This document shows, in pieces, positions 51,388 through 60,530 of a DNA stretch of 64,000 nucleotides; position 1 is the first letter of the stretch, and every line of letters begins with the position of its first letter. A program made the position numbers and the translations under genes. The notes under the pieces are model-generated. The model had not been told where the DNA came from. It saw only the letters and a program-made list of their open reading frames with translations, and ran no database searches. Source of the DNA: Lysinibacillus fusiformis (GTDB taxonomy: Bacteria > Bacillota > Bacilli > Bacillales_A > Planococcaceae); assembly GCF_016925635.1 (NCBI RefSeq), contig NZ_CP070490.1:806001-870000 (forward strand), written 5' to 3'.

Positions 51388-52371
51388 CTAATTTGTAAAT
51401 GTTACTGTCACAATCGTTCCTTTTTCTACCTCTGATGTAATAGCCAGCTCATGCCCTAGCTTTTCACAGATTTCTTTGGCTAAATAAAGGCCCATCCCAG
51501 TAGATTCCCCTGTTTTCCGCCCATTTTCGCCAGTAAAAAAGGCTTTCGTAACACGTGAAAGATCGGAAGCTGGAATCCCAATACCCTCATCACAAATAGC
51601 TAGCTGTACATAGTCATCCTTTTCAATGGCAGAAATAACAATTTTTTTATTGGCTTCAAACGTGTATTTCACCGCATTGGTGATAAACTGCCCTAGAATG
51701 AAGCGAAGCCATTTCGAATCACTGGCAACAATAAGGTCATCCTCAATATGAATTTCAGGGAAAACTCTTTTCGTAATAAATAAACGTTTATTTTCATTAA
51801 CAGTTGCAGTTACTATGGCTTTTAGCGCAACTCGCTCTACTTGCATGTCATCCTCAAAATTTTCTAATCGTGCATTGACTAGTACCATGTCCAAACCCCT
51901 ACGCAAGCGATCAATTTCCTCCTGGACATTCTTTTTATCAAGTGGACGGTCATCCTGTAATAATAATTCAATTACCGAAATAGGTGTTTTCATTTGATGG
52001 ACCCACTGGTTCATAAACTGATCATGTCTTTTTTGACTTGCATATAACGCATGCAGCTCATGTTGATAAAGTCGATACAACTCATGCATATATTTCTCGG
52101 TTTGCACAGCTTCTGGCGTTTTTGCATTTTTTTGTAGCACATCCTCCATTGCTGTTGGAAGCTGGGTTATCTTCAGCAAGTAGCGTTGTCGCATTAAATA
52201 GCGGACAAGTAAAAATGAGGCTAATAGTACAAGGCTAATACAAAAGGAATAAATAGCTGTATCAATATTTCGAAAACCGTCTAGCGCATAGATAATCATG
52301 ATAAAGCCAACTAATATGAGCTGAAACACAATAAATGATGCATAATCACGTAAAAAAAGCTTCCAGCCCAC
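51388..52371 (-). CDS. Intramembrane-sensing histidine kinase (BceS type)
   Basis: 327 residues. Two membrane helices close together (about 13-32 and 37-58) with only a few residues between, so no real extracellular sensor. H-box QWVHQMKTPISVIEL (His about 125), N-box QFITNAVKYTFEANK, G1 CDEGIGIPASD and G2 GMGLYLAKEIC. It takes its input from the Bce transporter. GTG start overlapping the regulator gene by 1 bp. Confidence 0.94.
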   Translation of the reverse strand: MGWKLFLRDYASFIVFQLILVGFIMIIYALDGFRNIDTAIYSFCISLVLLASFLLVRYLMRQRYLLKITQLPTAMEDVLQKNAKTPEAVQTEKYMHELYRLYQHELHALYASQKRHDQFMNQWVHQMKTPISVIELLLQDDRPLDKKNVQEEIDRLRRGLDMVLVNARLENFEDDMQVERVALKAIVTATVNENKRLFITKRVFPEIHIEDDLIVASDSKWLRFILGQFITNAVKYTFEANKKIVISAIEKDDYVQLAICDEGIGIPASDLSRVTKAFFTGENGRKTGESTGMGLYLAKEICEKLGHELAITSEVEKGTIVTVTFTN

Positions 52372-53075
52372 TATAGCTCACCTGCACTTAATATGAATCG
52401 ATAGCCTGCACCACGTACCGTTTCGATTGTGGACGATATATGATAATCCGCTAACTTTTTTCGAACTCTGGTCATATTCACATTCAATGTGTTCTCATCG
52501 ACAAATGCCTGATCGTCCCAAAGTTCCTCTAACAATTGCTCACGTGACACTACTTTCGGTGCATTGCCCATCAGCAGCTCTAAAATGATACATTCTTTTT
52601 TCTGAAGTGGAATTTCTAAATCATTTTTATGTAGCTCCATTCTTTCTAAATGAAGTACAAGCTGTCCTTGCTTGATTGTCCGCTCTTCTTGCCTTGCTGC
52701 ATATTCACCATATGTACGGCGTAGATGACTACGGATTTTAGCCAACACAATTTCGTAGTTAAAAGGCTTTGTAATGAAATCGTCGCCACCATTTTCAAGT
52801 GCAAAGATTTGGTCCATTTCTCCTGAGCGAGCAGAAATGAAAATAATCGGGCATGTTGTATGCTGACGTAGCTGGCGACACCAATAATAGCCATCGTAAG
52901 CAGGTAAATTTATATCAAGCAGCACCATATGTGGATTAAATGCTGTAAATTCTTCTATGAGATGATCAAATTCTTGAATTGTTGCAACTTCGTATTGATA
53001 TTTTCTAAGCGTTTCCGCTAGTAATGATGCAATCTTGACATCATCTTCAACTATGAATATTCGATGCTTTTCCAT
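52371..53075 (-). CDS. OmpR-family response regulator (BceR type)
   Basis: 234 residues: receiver domain with Asp54 in VLLDINLPAYDG, Lys in FITKPFNYE, then winged helix (about 140-230, LHKNDLEIPLQKKECIILEL, LWDDQAFVDENTLNVNMTRVRKKL). It should activate the transporter genes when a peptide is sensed. First gene of the five-gene operon. Confidence 0.94.
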   Translation of the reverse strand: MEKHRIFIVEDDVKIASLLAETLRKYQYEVATIQEFDHLIEEFTAFNPHMVLLDINLPAYDGYYWCRQLRQHTTCPIIFISARSGEMDQIFALENGGDDFITKPFNYEIVLAKIRSHLRRTYGEYAARQEERTIKQGQLVLHLERMELHKNDLEIPLQKKECIILELLMGNAPKVVSREQLLEELWDDQAFVDENTLNVNMTRVRKKLADYHISSTIETVRGAGYRFILSAGEL

Positions 53076-53104
53076 ATCAACACTCCTTTCTTTCTATATT
53101 GTAT

Positions 53105-53146
53105 CAAAAAAAGGTTCGACGACATAATTGTCAGCGAACCTTTAGG
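53105..53146 (-). terminator. Terminator after lplJ
   Basis: Stem AAAGGTTCG / CGAACCTTT with a 16-nt loop and seven T on the minus strand, 30 bp beyond the lplJ stop. Confidence 0.88.
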
Positions 53147-53175
53147 CTAAATCATTACACGAAACCGTATTTTCC

Positions 53176-54168
53176 TTAATAAATTAATTGTAAAAAGTCC
53201 TCAGTTGAAATTCCACCAAAATATGTAGGAATATCAATGTCTGCTAATGCCTTAGCAATAGCCGCTCTGTCATAGTTTGTCCCAACTAAGCGCTGTTCTA
53301 TATCAGCCATATCACCTACACCAAAGAAATCTCCAAAAATATGCGCTTCTTCCATCACACCATGATTTACTTCTAGGCGAATATCAATGCCTCCTGTTGG
53401 GAATCGATGTGTTTTTTGAATATTAAAGCGTGGTGATTTCCCAAAATTCCACTCCCATGTTTGATAGCGCTCTTCTGATAGTTTGTGGATATTTGCCCAA
53501 TCTTCCTCAGTTAACTCATAATAACGAATATTTTCTTCTCCATCGAAAATGGATTTCAAAATTTCAAGACGGAATTCCTCAATCGTCATTTGCTCTGTTA
53601 AAAACTCTGAAATGTTTGCTACTCGTGAGCGAATCGATTTAATACCTTTTGATTCAATCTTATCCTTTTTGACCTTTAGGGCAGAGACCACTGCATCTAT
53701 TTCTGTATCAAACATCAATGTACCATGACTGAACATACGCCCTTTTGTAGAGAATTGGGCGTTCCCAGAAACTTTACGACCTTCTGCTAGTATATCATTT
53801 CGTCCTGATAGTTCTGCATTCACACCCATTTTTGCTAGAGCGTCAACTACTGGTTGTGTGAACTTTTTATAGTTCATAAAGCTATCGCCATCATCATTTG
53901 TAATAAAGCTGAAGTTAAGATTCCCTAAATCATGGTAAACAGCACCACCACCTGACAGACGGCGCACAACAATAATGCCATTATCCTCTACATAGTCTGT
54001 ATTGATTTCTTCAATCGTATTTTGGTTTTTACCGATGATGATGGACGGTTGATTAATGTAGAAAAGGAGCACTGGCTCTTTCTCAACGTCCATTGTTTTT
54101 AACAAATACTCCTCAATAGCAAGGTTAATGCGTGGATCATGGATCCCTTTATTATCAACGAAAATCAT
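53176..54168 (-). CDS. lplJ: Lipoate--protein ligase
   Basis: 330 residues. RRLSGGGAVYHDLGNLNF lipoate-binding loop (about 75-92), the catalytic Lys in AEGRKVSGNAQF (about 131-142) and FSHGTLMFDT. A C-terminal lipoyl-synthetase-associated domain completes the fold. Scavenges lipoate and loads it onto lipoyl domains. In B. subtilis lplJ (yhfJ) is near yhfH; here yhfH is divergent from it. Confidence 0.94.
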   Translation of the reverse strand: MIFVDNKGIHDPRINLAIEEYLLKTMDVEKEPVLLFYINQPSIIIGKNQNTIEEINTDYVEDNGIIVVRRLSGGGAVYHDLGNLNFSFITNDDGDSFMNYKKFTQPVVDALAKMGVNAELSGRNDILAEGRKVSGNAQFSTKGRMFSHGTLMFDTEIDAVVSALKVKKDKIESKGIKSIRSRVANISEFLTEQMTIEEFRLEILKSIFDGEENIRYYELTEEDWANIHKLSEERYQTWEWNFGKSPRFNIQKTHRFPTGGIDIRLEVNHGVMEEAHIFGDFFGVGDMADIEQRLVGTNYDRAAIAKALADIDIPTYFGGISTEDFLQLIY

Positions 54169-54226
54169 AGTTCACGTTTCCTCCTTCACAAAATATCCAT
54201 ATTTATTTTACCGTAAATTAGGCATT

Positions 54227-54255
54227 TTGTGTTGACGAAAAGCATCTGTTATAAT
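54227..54255 (+). promoter_or_regulatory. Promoter of the yhfH-like gene
   Basis: TTGTGT (54227-54232), 17-bp spacer, TATAAT (54250-54255), 58 bp before the start codon. Confidence 0.6.
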
Positions 54256-54312
54256 ACACTAGGAAATATCAAAACAGTAATAGTACAGATGAACTTAAAG
54301 GAGGAGTCCACA

Positions 54313-54438
54313 ATGTTAGAAAACGTAGTTGAATTTTTCAAGAATTTACCTGCAAAGCAATGTACTGAGTGCGGTGAAAAAATGGAAGAGCAAAGCGAAT
54401 GCTACAGCAACACTTGTGAAAAATGTAACCACCTATAA
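54313..54438 (+). CDS. yhfH: YhfH family zinc-ribbon-like small protein
   Basis: 41 residues starting at ATG 54313 behind AAAGGAGGAG. MLENVVEFFKNLPAKQC then four Cys pairs (CTEC, C, CEKC) form a zinc-ribbon pattern of the YhfH family. An upstream in-frame start at 54229 is unlikely because the promoter overlaps it. Function unknown. Own unit with terminator. Confidence 0.85.
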   Translation: MLENVVEFFKNLPAKQCTECGEKMEEQSECYSNTCEKCNHL

Positions 54439-54546
54439 GCATTTGCCTATTCTGATATAGTCATATACGTGCCCCACACGTAGCAATTATGACACCCTTC
54501 ATCATATTTTGATGAACCCTTAATTAAATCTCTTACACTTACAAAA

Positions 54547-54587
54547 AACAACAGCTGATACGCTCATATCAGCTGTTGTTTTTTTGT
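54547..54587 (+). terminator. Terminator downstream of yhfH
   Basis: Stem AACAACAGCTGATA / TATCAGCTGTTGTT with a 6-nt loop and a T run. It lies at the left border of repeat copy C. Confidence 0.88.
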
Positions 54588-54833
54588 TATTGAAAAAGGA
54601 CGATATCACTAAGGGGGGGATTGCCGTTCTACCAGTGTCCTTTCCAAGAGCTTCATATGAGTGAACTGCACTCAAAATATTGAACTTAAAAATCTAATTT
54701 AGTGAGTATAGGCGGACTACTGCACGAAGCGGTAGCGAGGAAGCTTCTCGCCCACAGGAAAGCAAGTAGCCTGCAACGGAAATCCATTTTCATCTTTCAC
54801 AAAAATTTTATTGATGGTTTTGTTTTATTTATG
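54585..54833. repeat. Decayed structured repeat element, copy C
   Basis: About 250 bp related to copies A and B. Left part (TTGAAAAAGGACGATATCA..., GCCGTTCTACCAGTGTCCTT) and right part (TGCACGAAGCGGTAGCGAGG, GCCCACAGGAAAGCAAGTAG, then the tail seen in copy A with ATTGATGGTTTTGTTTT) are recognisable; the middle is lost. It again lies between convergent genes (yhfH and yhgE). Terminators on its two sides are different from each other. Confidence 0.7.
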
Positions 54834-54873
54834 TCATTTGAGGTTGAAGAATTATTACATAACCCCTATGAAC

Positions 54874-54908
54874 AAAAAAAGCACTCACCGTACGTTGGGT
54901 GAGTGCTT
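54874..54908 (-). terminator. Terminator after yhgE
   Basis: Stem GCACTCACC / GGTGAGTGC followed by TTTTTTT on the minus strand, 6 bp beyond the stop. Confidence 0.9.
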
Positions 54909-54913
54909 CATGA

Positions 54914-57103
54914 TTAGTTTTCTTCAGCTACTTTAGAGTAACGTTTATTGTGCAGTAGCATGAAATAACCAAATGTGATAGCTAAGAATGCTACTAAGAA
55001 ACCAGCTAGAACACCATAGTTTTGCATTAAGAATGACGTATCGCCAGTAGAAATACTTGATTTAAATGCTTGAACTGTATATGTCATCGGTAATAGCTTG
55101 TTAAATATTTGTAATGGTGAAGGAATTAATTCTAATGGGAACGTACCTGCACTTGTTGTTAATTGTAAAATTAACACAACAATTGCCATGAAACGTCCAG
55201 GGTCACCAAAGATCGAAACAAGCATTTGAATTAAGGCTAAAAATACATAGCTTGTTAATAATGCTGTTAAGATAAAGTAGCCCATATTATTCACTTCAAG
55301 TCCTAGACCCCATTTTACAATGACTACTGTTAGTAATGTTTGCACTAAACCTACGACTGCTAGTACAGTCACTTTACTTGTAAACCAAGATGCTCCGTTT
55401 TTAGGGCGAATAGCAGGTTCAACAAGTGGGAACACAATCGAAATTAATAATGCACCTACGAATAAGCCTAAAGAAATAAAGTACGGTGCAAAACCTGTAC
55501 CATAGTTAGGAACATGGTTTACTGACTCTTTTTCAACTTCAACTGGACTACCTACCATATCATACGTGTCTTGATTTGCTTTGACTTCATTTGCTTTTTC
55601 ACTCGCCTCACCTAGTTTACCAGATAAAGTAGCTGTACCATCTGCAAGCTCCGTAGAACCATCCGCAAGTGTTGCAGATCCTTGTGCTAGCTCACCAGAT
55701 TTTGAAGCAAGTGTAGAAGTACCTTGATTTAATGTTGTTGTACCATTCGCTAATTCATTTAATCCAGATGCTAATGTTTTTGAGCCTGTTACAGCTGTAT
55801 TCACACCCGCATGTAGTTCACCTAATTTTGCAGCTAATGTGGCATTACCTGCTTGTAGACCTTTTGCACCTTCCAATAAAGCATTGCTTTTAGCTGTTAA
55901 TGCATTCGCACCAGCTAATACTTCTGCCTGACCTGCTGCAATTTGAGTTGCACCAGAGCTTACTTGATTGGCACCAGCTTGTAATTTTTCTGTACCAGCT
56001 GATAAAGATGTTAAACCGTTATGCACACTAGCACTACCTGCCTGTAGTTCCGCTAATGTTTGTTTTAATGCTGCTGCTTGTTCTTCAGGCATTGAAGCCA
56101 TCATTGTTTGTAATTGGTTGGATAGGGCTGTAATGCCTGCCTCCACTTTTGCAGATCCTGCTGTTAATTGGGTTGCTGCACCATTCAATGCACCAGCGTT
56201 CTCAGCAATAGATGCTGCACCTGCACTAATTTGCTGTTGTTTGTCGTTTAAAGTATTTAAACCAGCACCAACTTTTGCCACACCTTGTGTATATTGTGAT
56301 AACCCTTGTTCAAGACTCGTTGCACCATTTGCAGCTTGCTGTGCACCTTGTTGTAATTGAACAGTGCCATCTTGTATTTTGACTAAACCACTAGATAAGT
56401 CATTTGCGCCTTTTGCTGCATCCCCAGCACCTTTTGTTAATTTATCTGTACCATTTGATAATTCAACTGTGCTTGATGCTAGCTGCTCCAGATATCCTTT
56501 TAAATCTTTTGCACCATTCGCTACTTTTTGCGCACCCTCATCTAGCTTATTTGAGCCATCTGCTGCCTCTGTAAAGCCATCTCCAAGTGTTGCAATCGAA
56601 TCAAATAATTTTTCAGCATAAGTCGCTGATACTTGTGAATTTACTTCAGCACGTACACGATCCATTGCCGTCTCACCAATTTGAGCACCAAGGAAGTTTA
56701 ATCCCTCGTTTGGAATGTAGTTCATCACTAATTTTGATGGTTTGTCATCTAATAGTGTTGTTGCATGTTCAGAGAAATTTGTTGGAATTTCTAAAATCAT
56801 ATAATAATCACGACTATTTAAGCCTTTTTCAGCTTCATCCTTTGAAACTTCTATAAAGTTAAATTGTTCGCTATCTATCAATTTATCGACTAAGGTATCC
56901 CCCAAGTCTAATTTAACGCCATCCATCTCAGCACCAGTATCTTCATTGACAACGGCTACTGGTAGATTAGGAAGCCCCGCATAAGGATCCCAAAACGCCC
57001 ATAAAAACATACCCGCATACATTACTGGAATAAATAATACAGCAATGATGGAAACCAGCATTTTTCTTGTTTTAAAGATCTTCAGCCACTCAGCTTTAAT
57101 CAT
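54914..57103 (-). CDS. yhgE: YhgE/Pip domain membrane protein
   Basis: 729 residues. One N-terminal membrane helix (about 15-38), a first outer domain (FWDPYAGLPNLPVAVVNEDTGAE, typical YhgE_Nterm), a long Ala/Gly/Ser-rich coiled-coil-like region (about 165-525) with heptad- and 7-residue repeats of the LxxGxxxLxxG type, and five C-terminal helices (about 545-725). Relatives act as phage receptors (Pip, YueB) or in type VII-secretion-like systems. Its TetR regulator lies upstream; long + strand ORFs here are shadows of the repeats. Confidence 0.92.
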   Translation of the reverse strand: MIKAEWLKIFKTRKMLVSIIAVLFIPVMYAGMFLWAFWDPYAGLPNLPVAVVNEDTGAEMDGVKLDLGDTLVDKLIDSEQFNFIEVSKDEAEKGLNSRDYYMILEIPTNFSEHATTLLDDKPSKLVMNYIPNEGLNFLGAQIGETAMDRVRAEVNSQVSATYAEKLFDSIATLGDGFTEAADGSNKLDEGAQKVANGAKDLKGYLEQLASSTVELSNGTDKLTKGAGDAAKGANDLSSGLVKIQDGTVQLQQGAQQAANGATSLEQGLSQYTQGVAKVGAGLNTLNDKQQQISAGAASIAENAGALNGAATQLTAGSAKVEAGITALSNQLQTMMASMPEEQAAALKQTLAELQAGSASVHNGLTSLSAGTEKLQAGANQVSSGATQIAAGQAEVLAGANALTAKSNALLEGAKGLQAGNATLAAKLGELHAGVNTAVTGSKTLASGLNELANGTTTLNQGTSTLASKSGELAQGSATLADGSTELADGTATLSGKLGEASEKANEVKANQDTYDMVGSPVEVEKESVNHVPNYGTGFAPYFISLGLFVGALLISIVFPLVEPAIRPKNGASWFTSKVTVLAVVGLVQTLLTVVIVKWGLGLEVNNMGYFILTALLTSYVFLALIQMLVSIFGDPGRFMAIVVLILQLTTSAGTFPLELIPSPLQIFNKLLPMTYTVQAFKSSISTGDTSFLMQNYGVLAGFLVAFLAITFGYFMLLHNKRYSKVAEEN

Positions 57104-57128
57104 ATAATATCCTCACTCCTAAACTATT

Positions 57129-57151
57129 TGACCGAAAACGTCATTTGGTCA
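57129..57151. promoter_or_regulatory. TetR-type operator upstream of yhgE
   Basis: TGACC (57129-57133), 13 bp, GGTCA (57147-57151). The same arrangement occurs upstream of the TetR gene (57865-57887). It lies 26 bp before the yhgE start codon. Confidence 0.6.
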
Positions 57152-57191
57152 TTTTCATTCAAAAAAAATAGTCAACCTCGACAATATTGCA

Positions 57192-57241
57192 AAAAGAACA
57201 CTTGATTCGATACTTCTACAGCTGTATTTTATCGAATCAAG
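57192..57241 (-). terminator. Stem-loop at the end of the TetR gene
   Basis: Arms CTTGATTCGATA and TATCGAATCAAG (57201-57212 and 57230-57241) with a loop of 17 nt; the right arm overlaps the stop codon and TTCTTTTT follows. Partial attenuator between the TetR gene and yhgE. Confidence 0.6.
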
Positions 57242-57809
57242 TTAGAATCAAACCTCGAAAGATCGTTTCCTTAAAAAGATTGAGAATCTTATCTTCAGGG
57301 ATCACATCACCGTGTAACTCATGCCAATCGACAACAAAAGCTAGATATGCCTTCAGCAATAAGTAACTAACAAGTTCCGCATCACATTCTCTAATTTCAC
57401 CTTTATTAATACGTCGTTGTATTAACTCTGCGACATACGATAAGATTTCAGTCTCAATGCGTAATAGCACTTGTTTAACTGCTGGTGTTCGTAATTCTTT
57501 TTCTTCCTCGATTAGCTTTGCAAATAAAAGATGTTTTTCTCGGAACTGTAGCATTTTCATTAAAGCATTATGCGCATTATCCATAAAGCTTGCTGATGCA
57601 TCCAACACTGCATCCGCTTCCGCTTTCATCTCTCGTACAAGTGACATAGCGATCTCTTGAAATAAAATTTCTTTATTTGCAAAGAATGTATAAATCGTAC
57701 CTTTACCGACATTGGCAATTTTCGCCACTTGCTCCATCGTTGTTGCCTTGTAGCCAAACAACGTAAAAGATTTTGCAGCTGCTTCAAGAATTTCCTGCCT
57801 ACGATCCAT
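57237..57809 (-). CDS. yhgD: TetR family regulator (YhgD-like)
   Basis: 190 residues from the ATG at 57809 (MDRRQEILEAAAKSFTLFGY), AAAGG upstream; the ATG three codons earlier overlaps it. N-terminal HTH with TTMEQVAKIANVGKGTIYTFFANKE (about 25-50); C-terminal ligand-binding domain of helices. Gene order TetR-yhgE equals yhgD-yhgE in B. subtilis. Likely repressor of itself and yhgE through the paired operators. Confidence 0.9.
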   Translation of the reverse strand: MDRRQEILEAAAKSFTLFGYKATTMEQVAKIANVGKGTIYTFFANKEILFQEIAMSLVREMKAEADAVLDASASFMDNAHNALMKMLQFREKHLLFAKLIEEEKELRTPAVKQVLLRIETEILSYVAELIQRRINKGEIRECDAELVSYLLLKAYLAFVVDWHELHGDVIPEDKILNLFKETIFRGLILT

Positions 57810-57862
57810 TAGTAACATCCTTTCTTGTTAGGTTATGTACATCTATTGTACACTTCAATAAA

Positions 57863-57897
57863 AATGACCAGAAAACCATTTCGGTCATCTGGTCATT
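57863..57897. promoter_or_regulatory. TetR-type operator upstream of its own gene
   Basis: TGACC (57865-57869) with GGTCA at 57883-57887 (N13) and again at 57891-57895. The outer pair forms AATGACCAG / CTGGTCATT, a perfect 9-bp palindrome arm pair. 56 bp before the regulator start. Confidence 0.65.
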
Positions 57898-57930
57898 ATC
57901 ATATTCCTATTTCAAAAAAATTGCAAGCCT

Positions 57931-58455
57931 TTAATGATGATTTTTTTCATCTTTTTTTTCGTCACCATGATCCGTATCATCTGATGTTTCAGAATTATGA
58001 TCCATCATATTATTATCCATGCTGTTATTGGCTTTTTCATCTTCTGGTACAACCTTTGTCATATCTGGATTTCCAGCAATAATTTGTTGCTTTGGCATAT
58101 TATGAACACCGTTTGCTGTTGTATGTGCATACATAAAGTAAACACCGTCATGATCAAATGTAGTCGTTGCTTTATAAACACCGTCTTGCTCTAATTTCCC
58201 ATCAATCATTTGTCCTTCATCACGTTTCCCTGATTCCCAAACTTCAAATTCTACAACAGCATCATCGACATTTTCTCCACCTTGTTCAACATGTGCTGCC
58301 AATTCAATTGTTTCATTGAGTGCTACTTCTTTTGGTGTTAAAATCTCAACTTCGGGGATTTGAGGTACTTCTGGTTCTGGTAAAGCCTCTTTTTTTTCTC
58401 CACACCCTACTAATAATGTAGGGACTGCAATTAGCGCAAATAACCACTTTTTCAT
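57931..58455 (-). CDS. YtkA-like domain lipoprotein with His/Asp-rich tail
   Basis: 174 residues. Lipobox LLVGC (Cys18). Middle domain (about 33-130, EVALNETIELAAHVEQGGENVDDAVVEFEVW..., KQDGVYKATTTFDHDGVYFMYAHTT) is an Ig-like YtkA fold. The C-terminal 40 residues carry Met, Asn, Asp and many His (DNNMMDHN...DTDHGDEKK), suited to metal binding, perhaps copper or other transition metal. Last gene of the four-gene unit with the kinase. Confidence 0.82.
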   Translation of the reverse strand: MKKWLFALIAVPTLLVGCGEKKEALPEPEVPQIPEVEILTPKEVALNETIELAAHVEQGGENVDDAVVEFEVWESGKRDEGQMIDGKLEQDGVYKATTTFDHDGVYFMYAHTTANGVHNMPKQQIIAGNPDMTKVVPEDEKANNSMDNNMMDHNSETSDDTDHGDEKKDEKNHH

Positions 58456-58458
58456 CTT

Positions 58459-59847
58459 TTAATCCTCCATTAATGGCAACCGTATCTTCACGGCTGTGCC
58501 TTTTTCAACAACACTTTCAATTTCTAACGTACCTTGTAACTGTTTTAGTAACTGTTCAACAATAGATAAGCCTAGTCCACTACCACCGTCCGCTCGACTT
58601 CGTGCTTTGTTAACACGATAAAATCGCTCTGTAACATGTGATATATCCTCTGCTGGAATACCGATTCCATAATCCCTAATAGTAATTTGGGCACTACCAG
58701 CCTTTTCAGCCGCAACAATTTCCACTTTAGAATTTTCATGCGAGTAATTAATCGCATTTTCAATAATGTTAATAAAAATTTGTTTTAGCTTCACTTCATC
58801 CGCTTCAATAATTAGTGCATCATCTACATCTAAATATAAAGTTATGTTCTTTTTATTTGCTTGATGTGTTAATATTTTTTGAACCTCTCGTAATGTTTCA
58901 CCTAACGGAATTGGATATAAATCAATATCGGTTTGTTCATTTTCTGTTCTTGCCAGTTGAAGTAATTCGTTTGTTAAGCGTTCCATGCGGTTGGCCTCAC
59001 GGACGATTAGCTGAATGGTTTCTTCTTTTTGGCCTTCTGTAATGATGCCGTTTTGCATGGCTTCGCTATAGCCCTTTACATAGCTTATCGGTGTTCGTAA
59101 TTCATGCGAGACTGTTGCCAAGAACGTTTTTTGTGCTTCATCCTCTTGCTGAATTGCCTCTGCCATTTTATTAAAGGTACTAGATAGTTTACCGATTTCA
59201 TCTCGTGAATTGACAGGCACACGTGTCTCATAATTCCCATAGGACATCTGTTCCACTGCACGCTGTAAATCGCTTAATGGTCGCATAATATGTCGAATCC
59301 CTTTATAAATTAAATAGCTAGCGACTACTAAAAATATGAAGGCACTAATAAACAATAAAATAACGCCACTATTTGCCAATTCACTGATTTTGGCCAATGG
59401 GAAATAAATATAAATAATACCTTCTAATCGATTTTGATCAACAAGTGGTACAACCACCGAAATAAGTTGTCGATCAAAACGAGGCTCGTACCCAATTTTT
59501 TGCACATATTTTCCTGCTAATAATTTCTGTCTTTCCTCAGGACCAATCAATGTCTCATAATCTATATCAAATGGAACACAGGCACTTAATTCACGTGGAT
59601 TCCTTACCGCAAATATATTCAAATTTGAATAATCATTAAATTGTTCGATATCTGCGATAAATTCATCCGTTACCTTTCCATTGTCATACATTGTCTGTAG
59701 CTTCAAACCGACTTCGACCATTGTATCTTCTGTATCTTGTACATATAAACGTTGATACAAAAAATTTGTGAGAACATACATAAAGACAACGGTAATAATT
59801 AAAAAAGCGAAAATTAACAACCAAATGCGAGTGGCAATCTTTTTCAT
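58459..59847 (-). CDS. Sensor histidine kinase (HAMP, HisKA, HATPase)
   Basis: 462 residues with two membrane helices (about 10-28 and 163-183) around an extracellular domain of about 130 residues, a HAMP domain (185-237), HisKA (H-box FLATVSHELRTPISYVKGY, His about 245) and HATPase with INIIENAINYSHENSK, DYGIGIPAED and GLGLSIVEQL. The ligand is unknown. Overlaps the regulator gene by 4 bp. Confidence 0.95.
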   Translation of the reverse strand: MKKIATRIWLLIFAFLIITVVFMYVLTNFLYQRLYVQDTEDTMVEVGLKLQTMYDNGKVTDEFIADIEQFNDYSNLNIFAVRNPRELSACVPFDIDYETLIGPEERQKLLAGKYVQKIGYEPRFDRQLISVVVPLVDQNRLEGIIYIYFPLAKISELANSGVILLFISAFIFLVVASYLIYKGIRHIMRPLSDLQRAVEQMSYGNYETRVPVNSRDEIGKLSSTFNKMAEAIQQEDEAQKTFLATVSHELRTPISYVKGYSEAMQNGIITEGQKEETIQLIVREANRMERLTNELLQLARTENEQTDIDLYPIPLGETLREVQKILTHQANKKNITLYLDVDDALIIEADEVKLKQIFINIIENAINYSHENSKVEIVAAEKAGSAQITIRDYGIGIPAEDISHVTERFYRVNKARSRADGGSGLGLSIVEQLLKQLQGTLEIESVVEKGTAVKIRLPLMED

Positions 59848-60530
59848 TCGCCAGGATCAAAGCGGTAGCCCACTCCCCAAACGGTTTGAATATGTGCAGC
59901 CGCATCCTTTCCAAGCTTTATTCGCAACGTTTTAATATGTGTATCAACCGTGCGCGTACCACCTACATAATCAATATCCCAAATCCGTTCTAGTAATTGC
60001 TCTCTGGAATAGGCATTACCTGGATTTTTCATAAATAAGTGCAATAGCTCAAATTCCTTTAAAGTAAGTGGAATACTCTTTCCATCAACAGATACTTTTC
60101 GTGCTATTTCATCTATTTTAATAGAGCCAAAAATCACGTACTTCTGCTGTAGCTCTGTAATATTCGCACCACTTCTTCTTAATACAGCATAAATTCTAGC
60201 TACCAGTTCATCATGTGTAAATGGTTTAACAATATAATCATCCCCACCAAGTGTAAGACCTTTCACCTTATCCTCATTCGCATCACGTGCAGTCAGAAAA
60301 ATAATCGGTACATTGGACATAGCACGAATGCTTTGACAAACAACAAAACCATCCTCATGTGGCATCATTACATCAAGTAATACTAAATCTATATTTTCAC
60401 GTACTATTACATCGTAAGCCTCAGTTCCACTAGCGGCAGTAAATGTCTCTATATCAGAGTTATTGAGCATCATTTCAATTAAATTACGCATATCCTGCTC
60501 ATCGTCAACTATTAATACAGTTGTCATCAT
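59844..60530 (-). CDS. OmpR-family response regulator
   Basis: 228 residues. Receiver with Asp53 in LVLLDVMMPHEDG, Lys in DYIVKPFTHDE, then winged-helix domain (about 130-226, KEFELLHLFMKNPGNAYSREQLLERIWDID, TVDTHIKTLRIKLGKD). Cognate of the adjacent kinase. GGGAGG before the ATG, which overlaps the end of the upstream lipoprotein gene. Confidence 0.95.
   Translation of the reverse strand: MMTTVLIVDDEQDMRNLIEMMLNNSDIETFTAASGTEAYDVIVRENIDLVLLDVMMPHEDGFVVCQSIRAMSNVPIIFLTARDANEDKVKGLTLGGDDYIVKPFTHDELVARIYAVLRRSGANITELQQKYVIFGSIKIDEIARKVSVDGKSIPLTLKEFELLHLFMKNPGNAYSREQLLERIWDIDYVGGTRTVDTHIKTLRIKLGKDAAAHIQTVWGVGYRFDPGE

Noticed and set aside
55968..56621. Two plus-strand ORFs (130 and 85 residues) rich in Ala, Pro and Cys
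   Set aside because: They are antisense to the repeated coiled-coil-like region of yhgE and have no ribosome binding site.
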